DNA of 12,743 nucleotides from Clostridia bacterium (GCA_017615495.1 JAGAAA010000039.1:1-12743); one strand, 5' to 3'. Counted from the stretch's first letter, positions 4,185-12,738 are shown. The notes: generated by a model not told the origin, from the sequence alone. A program made the numbers and translations.

Positions 4185-7100
4185 TTATTCTGACATTTCC
4201 TCAATGCTCCAAGTGATGGAGAAGCGCAAGACGTACGGGTATTCAAGGCTGCTGACATAAAGCGTGTAGTCGCCGTCGACGTAGTCCTCGGTCAGTTCTT
4301 CCACGCCGTCGCCTACGAATTCATAGTTGCCGTTCGGGTTGCCGCTGATCCAGAAGAAGCCGTTGATCGTGTACTCCCCAAGGTCCGCATGCCCGCTCAA
4401 GCATCCGCGCCCGTCGCTGTTCCAATTGTCACGTTCAAGGCCAAAGCTCATCCCTTCAATTTCGGGATAGACAAAATAGTATTCGCCATACGGGATGGTA
4501 TACGGAGAATAATATAATACCCCGGTCGAATCGTCCAGCGTTGTGACCCTTAAGCAAATGTCCTCCACCGAAATTTCCCACTTGTTGATGTGGAAGACTG
4601 CGTCACTGTAAACCTTGTAAGCGTACGTGGCGTCCACCGTCCAACCCGTCGCGGGCAACGTGAAGATCACGCCTTCGTAGCCATCCACGTAACTGTTTGC
4701 TTCAACGGTGACGATCTTTCTGTTATCACCGACGTTGCCGCCGCAGTACGGGCTTTGATAATCATACTCATAGCTGACGAGAACTCCCTCCGGAATGCCG
4801 ATGACTTCCGGCGTGCCAAAGGCGTAAAGATAGGTGTCGTTGTTATCCCAAGTGACGGCGCTTAAGTCAAAGGTGTTGCCGTAGATCTTCCATTCCAAAT
4901 CGTCATACACAAGGGTATAGTTGGCGTCAAGGCCTTCCTTTAACGTTATGGTAGGATGCGTCTTATATCTGCCGACGGCAGAGGTATTGGCGGCAATTTG
5001 CCACTCCGAAGCGCCGGCATTGTAGAAATAATTGACCGGAGCGCCAAGATCCACGTAATCGTAAACGTCAAAGTCGTTGTCCCACGAGCTGCAATAGAGT
5101 CGCGTTTGCGTGCCGTTGTTGTCGATATGCGCCGTTATACTTGCGGAACATTTGTCTTCATCGGGGACGATGACCGTCTTGTTTTCGCCGGTATAATAAC
5201 TGTAGTTGTAATACCTACCCACCTGCGCCGTGCCGTTGAAATACGCTTGCACTGTTAACACCGCTTTTTCAATTTGCCAAGTGGTCTCGATATTGGTGAT
5301 CTCCACCCCGTTGCCGTCAACGAAGCAATAGTTGCCGCCCGCGACGGAAAGCGTCGCCACCGTCTTGTAGTAACCGGCGTTTGCGCTGCCCACGCCGTCG
5401 TAAGCGTACCTATATTCGTTTTCACCGTTAGCGGTCACCGCAATTGTTTGGATGGGGGTTGCGCCGTAAGCGCCCGCAGACGCGCCGTAATAAACGTTGT
5501 AAGTTACAGTGGGATAAATGCTTTCTATCGCCATCATATAATAGGAATAACAATTGAGGTCCAATTGCTTTCTTTGCGGCAACCCGTTGTAAGTGAAGTT
5601 GCCTTCTTCCAAATCACGCCAAATGTTGCTGTCCGTGACGTTTTGCGTGCCAACCCACGAGAAGGAACTTACGTTGACCTGCGCCTTGTTGACGGTTACG
5701 TTTAAGGTCATTGCGCAAGGATTATAGTTGGCACTACGCTTGAAAGCGAAGTTCAGCGTTTTGATGCCCGCGCCGTAATTTGTTTCGTTGTCATCGTAAG
5801 TAATGGTGGAGTAATCGTCCAGCCAAACGCCCGCGTCCGTCAAGAAGGCAAGGGTGTCGGAGGTGAGCTCGATGCTGTTTTCCGTAGCGTAAGTATTGCC
5901 CGGCACGTAATCGGTCTCCGCATAAAGCGTTGCGGATGCGATCGCCGCGGGCAAAGTGTAATCGATGGGGTCGATCACAACGTTGAAGGAAGCTCCCGCA
6001 ATCTCGGAGCCATCCGCCCAACGATAGTTGTACGCCAAGGAGGTATCCGTAAGCGTGACGCCGATATAGTAACTGCCGTTTTCCCAATCGAGAACGTTTA
6101 CGATGGGATACCCGGAGTTTTTCTCCACGGTAAAGATGTCGTTATTATCCACGCTGGTGGTCACCGCGATGGCGCTGCCGGTATAATCGTAGTGATAGTA
6201 ATCGACGCCTTCCGACGTGGTCTTATTCTTATATCCCAAAAGCGTGGGGAACGCAAGGCGCTTGGGGTAAATGGTCCAAGCGGAAACGTCCACAATGTAT
6301 CTATCTCCGACGAAAGTATAGTTGGTTTGATATTCATCCTTAATCATCGCTTGGCAAGTATAATGATTATCGCCATAGGTGACATAGGTTGCCTTGTTGG
6401 TGGGCAAGCCGTTCACAAAAGTTATCTGATCGTCAAACCCGTTGACGTTAACGGGAAGCGTGATCTCCTCCCCCGTGAATTCAAAACTGGTCACGCCGCC
6501 TTGCACGGTGGGAAGAGGGATCTCCTTTTTGCTGATCCTCCAGCTAATCATTTTCGAGGTGGATTCACCGGCGGGTTCCTCCTGCCAAGAATACCCGTCC
6601 GCCGCAATGAGATCCAAGAAATAATAGCCTGCATTGGTGGCGGTGCGAACGTTCAAATTCTGTTCCGTGGAAATCCTTACCTTGCCGGAAGCGATCATCG
6701 ACGCAATTTTATTCTCCCCTTCGCGGGTGGCGTCAAGCTTGGCGATGATGTCGATCTCACTGCCGGAATACTCGTAAGAATACGTTATGCTCGTATCAAT
6801 GGAAGCAAGAGCCGTGCGCTGGATGGGAAGCACCTGCACCGTCACGATTGCGGTTTGCCCCGAGTGCGTGAAGGTGAGGCTATACGAGCCCGCCACGGAA
6901 TTTTGGCTAAAGGAGCCCGCGTTGTAACTAAAGCCGGTGATGGCTTCCCTGCTGTCATCCGAATAAACAACGCTCACCTTAAAATCCCCTGCCGTGATGG
7001 CGGGGATCTGTCCTTCCGTCACGATGATCGCGCCGTCGGAATAAGATAGCGTGGAGCCATCCGCAAGGGTGACTTCCAAACTCGTCGGCGTTTTGGTATC

Positions 7101-7205
7101 GCCTTCCGGCGTCTTATCGCCGCACGCAACGGCAAATGCCGCGACGCACAATGCAAGGACCGCTACCGTGATGATCAAAAACAACCGTTTGAATTTTTCG
7201 GTCAT
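4185..7205 (-). CDS. Large surface lipoprotein with an Ig-like domain and about eight degenerate beta modules
   Basis: A 1006-residue secreted protein. The N-terminus has a basic start, a hydrophobic stretch (residues 8-27) and the lipobox AVAC with Cys28, so it is probably a lipid-anchored surface protein. The Ala at -3 is less usual than Leu. Residues about 41-127 form a bacterial Ig-like (Big-type) domain, ending GSYSLTFTHSGQTAIVTVQV. The rest is a series of Tyr/Asn-rich modules of roughly 90-135 residues. Each tends to finish with a NYxF or GYxW stretch followed by a W-x-I-x-K-like strand: W222RISKK, W310TIYPK, V409VIDPI, V503TVNKA, W643QIEKA, W772KIYGN, W876EISVE and W999SIEE. This resembles MBG/YDG-type repeat proteins, but the modules are very diverged. 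No enzymatic motif or sortase signal is visible. Binding or adhesion is possible; the ligand is unknown. The ATG at 7205 has a strong GGAGGAG site. Confidence 0.85.
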   Translation of the reverse strand: MTEKFKRLFLIITVAVLALCVAAFAVACGDKTPEGDTKTPTSLEVTLADGSTLSYSDGAIIVTEGQIPAITAGDFKVSVVYSDDSREAITGFSYNAGSFSQNSVAGSYSLTFTHSGQTAIVTVQVLPIQRTALASIDTSITYSYEYSGSEIDIIAKLDATREGENKIASMIASGKVRISTEQNLNVRTATNAGYYFLDLIAADGYSWQEEPAGESTSKMISWRISKKEIPLPTVQGGVTSFEFTGEEITLPVNVNGFDDQITFVNGLPTNKATYVTYGDNHYTCQAMIKDEYQTNYTFVGDRYIVDVSAWTIYPKRLAFPTLLGYKNKTTSEGVDYYHYDYTGSAIAVTTSVDNNDIFTVEKNSGYPIVNVLDWENGSYYIGVTLTDTSLAYNYRWADGSEIAGASFNVVIDPIDYTLPAAIASATLYAETDYVPGNTYATENSIELTSDTLAFLTDAGVWLDDYSTITYDDNETNYGAGIKTLNFAFKRSANYNPCAMTLNVTVNKAQVNVSSFSWVGTQNVTDSNIWRDLEEGNFTYNGLPQRKQLDLNCYSYYMMAIESIYPTVTYNVYYGASAGAYGATPIQTIAVTANGENEYRYAYDGVGSANAGYYKTVATLSVAGGNYCFVDGNGVEITNIETTWQIEKAVLTVQAYFNGTAQVGRYYNYSYYTGENKTVIVPDEDKCSASITAHIDNNGTQTRLYCSSWDNDFDVYDYVDLGAPVNYFYNAGASEWQIAANTSAVGRYKTHPTITLKEGLDANYTLVYDDLEWKIYGNTFDLSAVTWDNNDTYLYAFGTPEVIGIPEGVLVSYEYDYQSPYCGGNVGDNRKIVTVEANSYVDGYEGVIFTLPATGWTVDATYAYKVYSDAVFHINKWEISVEDICLRVTTLDDSTGVLYYSPYTIPYGEYYFVYPEIEGMSFGLERDNWNSDGRGCLSGHADLGEYTINGFFWISGNPNGNYEFVGDGVEELTEDYVDGDYTLYVSSLEYPYVLRFSITWSIEEMSE

Positions 7206-7228
7206 TTGATTCTCCTCCTTTTTTTAAA

Positions 7229-7250
7229 CAGGCGCCCACAAAGGCGCCTG
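7229..7250. other. 5' leader hairpin of the lipoprotein gene
   Basis: A perfect 8-bp stem CAGGCGCC/GGCGCCTG with a 6-base loop lies between the promoter and the ribosome binding site of the lipoprotein gene. On the minus strand it is followed by TTT then a run of A, so it is a poor terminator. It could stabilise the mRNA 5' end, or partly stop read-through from the malic enzyme gene, which has no other visible terminator. Confidence 0.6.
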
Positions 7251-7265
7251 CGTTTCCTTTTTTAT

Positions 7266-7294
7266 ATTATACAACAAAATGAGAGTTTTTTAAA
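7266..7294 (-). promoter_or_regulatory. Promoter of the lipoprotein gene
   Basis: A perfect TATAAT (7271-7266) on the minus strand has a weak -35 candidate, TTTAAA (7294-7289), at 17-bp spacing. Predicted start is near 7259, giving a leader of about 54 bases that contains the 7229-7250 hairpin. Confidence 0.55.
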
Positions 7295-7314
7295 TACCCT
7301 ATTTTATCCAAGCG

Positions 7315-8487
7315 TTACGCCCTTGCAACGCCGGAATCGCGCGCGGCTTTTGCCACCGCTTTTGCCACTGCGGGACCTACCCGCGGGTCAAAGGCGCGCG
7401 GCAGGATGTAATCCTTTTTGAGTTCCTCCGGCGAAACCAAAGAAGCAAGCGCTTCCGCCGCCGCAAGTTTCATTTCCTCGTTGATCTCACGAGCTCGAAC
7501 GTCCAAAGCACCGCGGAAGATGCCGGGGAATGCCAAAACGTTGTTGATCTGATTGGGGAAGTCACTGCGTCCCGTGCCTACGACGGCGGCGCCGGATTGA
7601 AGCGCCAACTCGGGCATGATCTCGGGCGTGGGATTCGCCATCGGGAACATGATCGCGCCCTCCGCCATACTCTTCACCATTTCGGGCGAAACGATGTTGC
7701 CCGCCGAAACGCCGATAAAGAGGTCCGCCCCCTTGAGCACGTCCGCGAGTGTGCCCGTAACGTGCGCGCGGTTGGTGACCTTTGCCATTTCCGCCTGCGC
7801 GGGATTGAGCCAATCGAGCCCTTCCGCGATGACGCCCTTTTTATCGCACATCGTAAGGTTTTTGAGCCCGCGGGAAAGAAGCAACTTTGCGATGGCGATG
7901 CCCGCCGAACCCGCGCCGTTGATGACCGCTTTGACAGAGCCGATCTCCTTGCCCACTGCCTTTAAGGCGTTGAGCACCGCGGCAAGCACCACCACGGCGG
8001 TGCCGTGCTGATCGTCGTGGAAAACGGGGATGTCGCAACGCTCTTTCAATTTGCGTTCGATCTCAAAACAACGCGGCGCGGCGATATCTTCCAAATTGAT
8101 GCCGCCAAAGCTGCCCGCAAGGAGGGCGACGGTGTTTACGATCTCGTCCACGTCCTTACTGCGCACGCAAAGAGGGATGGCGTCCACCCCGCCGAAAGCC
8201 TTAAACAGCACGCACTTGCCTTCCATCACCGGCATACCCGCTTCGGGTCCGATGTCGCCCAGGCCCAAAACGGCGGTGCCGTCGGTGACCACCGCGACCA
8301 AATTGCCGCGACCGGTCAGTTGATAGGACTTTTCGGGGTCCTTTTGTATCTCCAAGCACGCCTGCGCGACGCCGGGGGTATAGGCTAACGAAAGGTCGTC
8401 GCGGTTTTCGATCTTCATTTTGGGGACCGTTTCCAGCTTGCCCTTCCATTCGTAGTGTTTCTTCAAAGATTCTTCAGCGTAATTCAT
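7315..8487 (-). CDS. NAD(P)-dependent malic enzyme (oxaloacetate-decarboxylating)
   Basis: A 390-residue short-form bacterial malic enzyme, which oxidatively decarboxylates malate to pyruvate and CO2 in the cytoplasm. Conserved blocks are in place: YTPGVA at 36-41 with the catalytic Tyr36, VVTDGTAVLGLGDIGPEAGMPVMEGK at 66-91 with the catalytic Lys91, metal ligands in NLEDI (131-135), FHDDQHGTA at 156-164, the Rossmann loop GAGSAGIA at 191-198, and MANPTPEI at 283-290. The acidic Asp214 after the second Rossmann strand favours NAD over NADP; this is an inference. Length is complete. The ATG at 8487 has an AAGGA site 7-8 bases upstream and follows the fumC stop by 16 bases, so the two are co-transcribed and catalyse consecutive steps. 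No strong terminator follows. Confidence 0.95.
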   Translation of the reverse strand: MNYAEESLKKHYEWKGKLETVPKMKIENRDDLSLAYTPGVAQACLEIQKDPEKSYQLTGRGNLVAVVTDGTAVLGLGDIGPEAGMPVMEGKCVLFKAFGGVDAIPLCVRSKDVDEIVNTVALLAGSFGGINLEDIAAPRCFEIERKLKERCDIPVFHDDQHGTAVVVLAAVLNALKAVGKEIGSVKAVINGAGSAGIAIAKLLLSRGLKNLTMCDKKGVIAEGLDWLNPAQAEMAKVTNRAHVTGTLADVLKGADLFIGVSAGNIVSPEMVKSMAEGAIMFPMANPTPEIMPELALQSGAAVVGTGRSDFPNQINNVLAFPGIFRGALDVRAREINEEMKLAAAEALASLVSPEELKKDYILPRAFDPRVGPAVAKAVAKAARDSGVARA

Positions 8488-8503
8488 AGTTTTGTCCTTC
8501 TTA

Positions 8504-9868
8504 TTAAATCATTTTTTCCGGCTTGACGAGGGCGTCGAATTCCTCGGCGGTAAGATACCCGAGTTTGACCGCTTCTTCACGCAAGGAAGTGCCGTTTTTG
8601 TGTGCTGCCTTGGCAATTTTGGCGGCGTTGTCGTACCCGATCTTGGGCGACAGCGCGGTGACCGACATCAAGGTGCGCGAGAGGTTGTCCGCCATCTTTT
8701 CACGGTTGGCGGAAAGCCCCGTCAGGCAATGCGCCGTAAAGGAACGCGCCGCATCCGCAAGCAAGGTTGCCGATTGCAAGAAGTTGTGCGCGATGACCGG
8801 CATATAAACGTTGAGTTGGAAGTTGCCTTGCGACGCCGCGATGCCTACCGTCACGTCGTTGCCCATCACTTGCGCGGCGACCATGGTCAGCGCTTCGCAT
8901 TGGGTGGGATTCACCTTGCCCGGCATGATGGAGGAACCCGGCTCGTTTTCGGGAATTTTGATCTCGCCAAGACCGCAACGCGGGCCGGAAGCCAGCCAAC
9001 GGACGTCGTTTGCTATCTTCATAAGGTCGGCGGCAAGGGATTTTAAAGCGCCGTGCGCAAAGGCAATGTCATCCTTGGAGGAAAGCGCGTGGAACTTGTT
9101 GGGCGCAGTGCGGAAAGACACGCCCGTTTCCTCCGCGATCTCCTTTGCGACGGCTTCGGCAAAGCCCTTGGGACAGTTGAGCCCCGTGCCGACGGCGGTA
9201 CCGCCAAGCGCAAGATCCAAAAGCCCGTCCGACGCGGCCTTGATTGCGGCGAGCGAACGCTCCACCATCACCCGCCAACCGCTGATCTCCTGCGAAAAAG
9301 CGATAGGCACGGCGTCCTGCAAGTGGGTACGCCCCACGGTGACGGCGCCGGCGTTCTCCTCTTCCAAACGGCAGAACGCGGCAATCATCTCCTTAAGCGC
9401 GGGCTCAAGCCCTTCGCGCAAAGAAAGCACGGCGGCAATATGCAACGCCGTGGGGAAAGTATCGTTGGAACTTTGCGAGCGATTGACGTGATCGTTGGGG
9501 TGAAGAAGTTTTTCGCCTGCGATCTCGTTGCCGCGGTTGGCGATAACTTCGTTAAAATTCATATTGGTTTGCGTGCCGCTGCCCGTCTGCCATACGGCGA
9601 GGGGGAATTGCCCGTCAAGCTTGCCGGCAAGGATCTCCTCCGCGGCGGTGACGATGAGCCCCGCGCGCTTTTCATCCAAAAGCCCAAGAGCGCGGTTGGT
9701 CACGGCGCAAGCCTTTTTTACGACGGCAAACGCATTCAAAATGCGGCGGGGCATCTTTTCTTCCCCGATACGGAAGTTTTCCAAGCTACGCTGGGTTTGC
9801 GCGCCCCAATAACTATCTGCGGGGACTTGCACCTCGCCCATACTGTCGCGTTCGGTCCTGTACTCCAT
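8504..9868 (-). CDS. fumC: Class II fumarate hydratase
   Basis: A 454-residue class II (iron-independent) fumarase, a homotetramer that interconverts fumarate and L-malate in the cytoplasm. Diagnostic blocks of the fumarase/aspartase superfamily are present: TGSGTQTNMN at 95-104, HPNDHVNRSQSSND at 123-136, the GRTHLQDAVP block at 179-188 with His182, and the signature loop GSSIMPGKVNP at 311-321 with the catalytic Ser313. GSGTQTNMN and HPNDHVN favour fumarase over aspartase. Length is typical. The ATG at 9868 has an AAAGGAGA site. It is the first gene of an operon with malic enzyme, giving a fumarate to malate to pyruvate route. Expression should be strong given the promoter. Confidence 0.96.
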   Translation of the reverse strand: MEYRTERDSMGEVQVPADSYWGAQTQRSLENFRIGEEKMPRRILNAFAVVKKACAVTNRALGLLDEKRAGLIVTAAEEILAGKLDGQFPLAVWQTGSGTQTNMNFNEVIANRGNEIAGEKLLHPNDHVNRSQSSNDTFPTALHIAAVLSLREGLEPALKEMIAAFCRLEEENAGAVTVGRTHLQDAVPIAFSQEISGWRVMVERSLAAIKAASDGLLDLALGGTAVGTGLNCPKGFAEAVAKEIAEETGVSFRTAPNKFHALSSKDDIAFAHGALKSLAADLMKIANDVRWLASGPRCGLGEIKIPENEPGSSIMPGKVNPTQCEALTMVAAQVMGNDVTVGIAASQGNFQLNVYMPVIAHNFLQSATLLADAARSFTAHCLTGLSANREKMADNLSRTLMSVTALSPKIGYDNAAKIAKAAHKNGTSLREEAVKLGYLTAEEFDALVKPEKMI

Positions 9869-9916
9869 ATTTTCTCCTTTCTCCGCGCGTGCGGCCGCAT
9901 AGGTTTCTTAAAAAGA

Positions 9917-9945
9917 ATTATATCATACCCCGCGCGCGCAGTCAA
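9917..9945 (-). promoter_or_regulatory. Strong extended -10 promoter of the fumC operon
   Basis: TTGACT (9945-9940), a 17-bp spacer that is almost entirely G/C in its first part, a TGA extended element, and TATAAT (9922-9917) on the minus strand. Predicted start is near 9910, about 42 bases before the ATG. Confidence 0.85.
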
Positions 9946-9978
9946 CGAAGATAGAAGCGCCCGCTTTTGCTTATGTGG

Positions 9979-10001
9979 AAAATTCGCACTCTTTTGAGTG
10001 C
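9979..10001 (-). terminator. Weak terminator after the ABC transporter operon
   Basis: A perfect 6-bp stem GCACTC/GAGTGC (9986-9991 with 9996-10001) with a 4-base loop is followed on the minus strand by GAATTTT. It lies 10 bases after the permease stop codon. The short T-run makes it a modest terminator. Confidence 0.55.
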
Positions 10002-10011
10002 ATAATATCCG

Positions 10012-11034
10012 TTAAATCGTTTTTTGGAATTTTCTACGCGCCAAGATTAATGCGATTACGCTAAACGCCAAGTGCATTAAAACTTTAATTAAATACTCTA
10101 TGTTAAATCCACTATAATGATAATGGAGACTCGTTATTGGGAAATAATGAAGAAACCGAAGCTTCGTTGTTGTAAATGCCGGATCAATATAGAGAGTATT
10201 TAAATACGTAAAGTCGACGAGGACCATAATCAAGCAAAAAAACAATGGAATAATCGTACTATACGCAGGTTTTTTGGAATAAACGCCGATTATAATCGAA
10301 AGCGATGTTAGCGTAATCCCCATAACCGCCATACTGACTAAGTTTACAAAAAACAAATGCGTTGTCGAAATGATTTGATACGTATTGCTCTTATGTAATA
10401 AAAGCGTACAAGGGGTTTTTATGCCAAAAGAAAGCCCGAATATAAACATTAATAACAAAACAGAAGCATTTAAAATAAGATGCAAAACAAGTTTTGCCCT
10501 GAAAATTGCCTCTCTTTTTACAGTACCGACAAAAATGTTTTTATAATTATTTACGGCATAGTCTTTAATGAAAAAAAACGTCGCGCTAAAAACGCAAACA
10601 GCAAAAAAATAGAAGGAACTTATGATTTCAAAAAAAATCATAAATCCGGCGGATTCTCTGCCTTTTTGTTTATCTTTCAAAAAAGCAATGTCCATATAGT
10701 CTTGAGGAACTGAATTTGTCTTTTGATAAAATTCGAGTTCTACCAATTGTTCCTTAATAGAACTCACTATTTCATCAGGTAATTCAGGCTCATTTTCAAG
10801 AATGCTATAAAGTTCCGTGATGTTGTCTTGTATGGACTGAAGTTCTTCTTGTCTTTCGTCGCTTGAAATAGGATTATAATCGGGGTCAAACGGTATACCA
10901 AAGAAATATATGATCGGCAAGAATACCAACAAAAGCAGAAATACAGTCAATATCGTTGTCCAAAACTTAGGAGAGTGAGCAAAGCGGTACCATTCATATT
11001 GAAAGGCTTTTGCGGTATAAAATGGCTTTTTCAT
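10012..11034 (-). CDS. ABC-2 type transporter permease (second permease of the operon)
   Basis: A 340-residue integral membrane protein with about six helices at roughly 26-46, 130-156, 181-205, 226-251, 258-282 and 313-332. The layout is that of an ABC-2-type export permease: a cytoplasmic N-terminus with an aromatic amphipathic segment (FQYEWYRFAHSPKFW), one helix, a large extracytoplasmic segment (about 47-128) that is acidic and helix-prone, then five helices. Its ATG overlaps the stop of the ATPase gene in an ATGA (4-base overlap), showing translational coupling. It resembles the other permease of the operon in architecture and in an E-L/I-E-F/Y-Y motif at the end of the ectodomain (residues 99-103), so the two probably form a heterodimer. 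The substrate is unknown; peptides or antimicrobials are common for this ATPase type. Coding sequence is clearly AT-richer than the genes upstream. Confidence 0.82.
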   Translation of the reverse strand: MKKPFYTAKAFQYEWYRFAHSPKFWTTILTVFLLLLVFLPIIYFFGIPFDPDYNPISSDERQEELQSIQDNITELYSILENEPELPDEIVSSIKEQLVELEFYQKTNSVPQDYMDIAFLKDKQKGRESAGFMIFFEIISSFYFFAVCVFSATFFFIKDYAVNNYKNIFVGTVKREAIFRAKLVLHLILNASVLLLMFIFGLSFGIKTPCTLLLHKSNTYQIISTTHLFFVNLVSMAVMGITLTSLSIIIGVYSKKPAYSTIIPLFFCLIMVLVDFTYLNTLYIDPAFTTTKLRFLHYFPITSLHYHYSGFNIEYLIKVLMHLAFSVIALILARRKFQKTI

Positions 11035-11723
11035 TGCGCTGTTCCATCGCTTTTAACAGATTGCAAAAACACATCCGTCATATTCATCCCTTGAATCTCC
11101 GGATATATGGATACCACTTTCCCTTGATCTATAATAACAGCGCCATCGCTTATCTCTTGCAAATCAGATATATTGTGCCCTGATATTAAAATAGTGCAAC
11201 CCTTTTTTGACAAAAACCTGATCGTATCTTTCATGTGCTTTATTCCAATAGGATCAAGCCCATTAAACGGTTCGTCTAATACGATAAGTTGCGGATGGTT
11301 TAAAATGGAATACGCAAAATACAAGCGTTGCTTCATTCCGGTGGAATATTTTTTAAACAAAGTATTCGCATGATCACTCATTCCGGTAAGTTCCATCACT
11401 TCATCGATCCGCTTATTTGAAATACCTTGATACAAAAAGGAGAGCGCCTTAAGATTTTGTCTTCCAGTTAAATCCCGAAGAAAAGAAGGAGATTCTATCA
11501 TGCACCCCAAGTTGCCGTTTTGAGGGTCAACCGAAATCCCGTTAAAAAGGATCTCGCCTTTATCGGCGGGTAATAATTGGCAAATGATTTTAAGCAGAGT
11601 ACTTTTCCCTGCTCCATTAATGCCTAAAAGAGACCAAACTTGCGCTGTTGGTATCGTAAAAGAAACATCTTTTAGGACTCTTTTCTCTCCAAAATTTTTA
11701 CAAATGGATTTTATTTCTAACAT
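11031..11723 (-). CDS. ABC transporter ATP-binding protein, BcrA-type
   Basis: A 230-residue ATPase that powers the two adjacent permeases. Walker A GINGAGKS is at 34-41, the signature is YSTGMKQ at 126-132 in place of LSGGQ, Walker B LIVLDEP at 146-152 has the catalytic Glu151, and the switch His183 lies in ISGHNISDL. The Q-loop region reads MIESPSF instead of a Gln. The IExPxF and STGMKQR features are typical of the BcrA/NatA-like group found in bacitracin, lantibiotic and related exporters. I start it at the ATG at 11723. A longer frame to 11798 would overlap the upstream permease and adds a sequence foreign to the family. The ATG has GAGG 6 bases upstream and sits 1 base after the upstream permease stop, so translation is coupled. 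Confidence 0.93.
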   Translation of the reverse strand: MLEIKSICKNFGEKRVLKDVSFTIPTAQVWSLLGINGAGKSTLLKIICQLLPADKGEILFNGISVDPQNGNLGCMIESPSFLRDLTGRQNLKALSFLYQGISNKRIDEVMELTGMSDHANTLFKKYSTGMKQRLYFAYSILNHPQLIVLDEPFNGLDPIGIKHMKDTIRFLSKKGCTILISGHNISDLQEISDGAVIIDQGKVVSIYPEIQGMNMTDVFLQSVKSDGTAQ

Positions 11724-11724
11724 A

Positions 11725-12738
11725 TCATACCTCATTTTCCATCTTTGCGTAACGTGGATAAAAGAAAAAGCAAAGAACAGACAGTAAAATGGTGACAAAG
11801 ATCATAATCCCTATTCCGATTTGCCCAATAGGAGGCCAATTCGAAAACATGCTGATTCGTTCCGAGTAACGCATTTGCGCGAGAATATCGATATACCAAA
11901 CAGCTCTCTCATCATTAAAAATGACATCGGAAAATAGGTAAAACAAAACAAATATTGCCTGTGTCGCACCGTACAAAGAGAGCGGCAAAGCAAGCCTGGC
12001 ACGCGCGTGGTGCTTTTTTGCACACAAAAAAGTCGTGGATGACCATATAAAAGCGGCGAGAAGGAGTCCTAAAGCTCGTGGTAAAAAGATTATTGCAAAT
12101 CCCGAAGTGCAATAGTACCCGTCTTTCCCATAACAAACATAAGAGCTTTTGTCGCAAAGTGAAGATATAAATGGACAAAGCAACAACAAAATGCTTACTA
12201 CGAGGAGCAAAAGCCAAATAAATAGTATTCTACCTCGAAAGAGCGATCGTCTATTCATCTGAGAAATCAGCTCATTTTTCATTTCGTCCCAGCTTGGCTT
12301 TGTAGCCAAAAAATAAGTAAAAAGGATGACAAGCAACGGGAAAACCAATCCGACGGCAAACAAGAATTTTTTTGTAAAATGGCAGGCGCTTGAATCGATT
12401 GGTGCTACATATGTATCAGTCTCCAAAAGAAAAGTATAGTACTCTATTTCCTGAGAGTAATCCACCATGCCGTCCGTCATCAAAATGCCTTCTGGAATTG
12501 CTATTTCACCGGTTATATATCCTTGTAATGTTTGGTATTTTTCCAGTTTGCTCTGATAGGATAGACGAGCTTCTTCTCTTTCGGTGGGAGTGGGCTCTTT
12601 GTTTTGGATCTGAACGGGCATTGAAATAGCAATTAACGCCCCGATCACCAGTAAAAGAATCGACGTAAAAATGATGGTAAAAAACTTATTTTTAAACCAT
12701 ATGTATGTGTTGTATTTTAAAGAATTCAATGCCTGCAT
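11725..12738 (-). CDS. ABC-2 type transporter permease (first permease of the operon)
   Basis: A 337-residue membrane protein with about six helices near 19-40, 122-145, 169-193, 212-240, 249-270 and 305-327. A polar, charged extracytoplasmic segment (about 41-120) follows the first helix, the same plan as the downstream permease. The shared E-I-E-Y-Y motif is at 97-101. A second exposed loop (about 195-211) carries three cysteines. The ATG at 12738 gives a plausible N-terminus, but its ribosome binding site is beyond the window, and the frame is still open at the right edge, so an upstream start cannot be excluded. A TGA in another frame at 12743-12741 could be the end of a preceding gene, matching the tight spacing of this operon. 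Function is export of an unknown substrate together with the BcrA-type ATPase. Confidence 0.8.
   Translation of the reverse strand: MQALNSLKYNTYIWFKNKFFTIIFTSILLLVIGALIAISMPVQIQNKEPTPTEREEARLSYQSKLEKYQTLQGYITGEIAIPEGILMTDGMVDYSQEIEYYTFLLETDTYVAPIDSSACHFTKKFLFAVGLVFPLLVILFTYFLATKPSWDEMKNELISQMNRRSLFRGRILFIWLLLLVVSILLLLCPFISSLCDKSSYVCYGKDGYYCTSGFAIIFLPRALGLLLAAFIWSSTTFLCAKKHHARARLALPLSLYGATQAIFVLFYLFSDVIFNDERAVWYIDILAQMRYSERISMFSNWPPIGQIGIGIMIFVTILLSVLCFFFYPRYAKMENEV

Noticed and set aside
6192..7049. + strand open frame (285 codons) opposite the lipoprotein gene
   Set aside because: It lies entirely within the coding region of the lipoprotein on the other strand, has no motifs, and no promoter or ribosome site is visible.
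9053..9997. Long + strand open frame (314 codons) opposite fumC
   Set aside because: Antisense to well-conserved fumC codons. It extends through the fumC promoter and has no recognisable domain or ribosome binding site.
11724..11798. 25-residue N-terminal extension of the ABC ATPase
   Set aside because: It would overlap the upstream permease. MLEIKSICKNF is the normal start of such ATPases and has a GAGG site.
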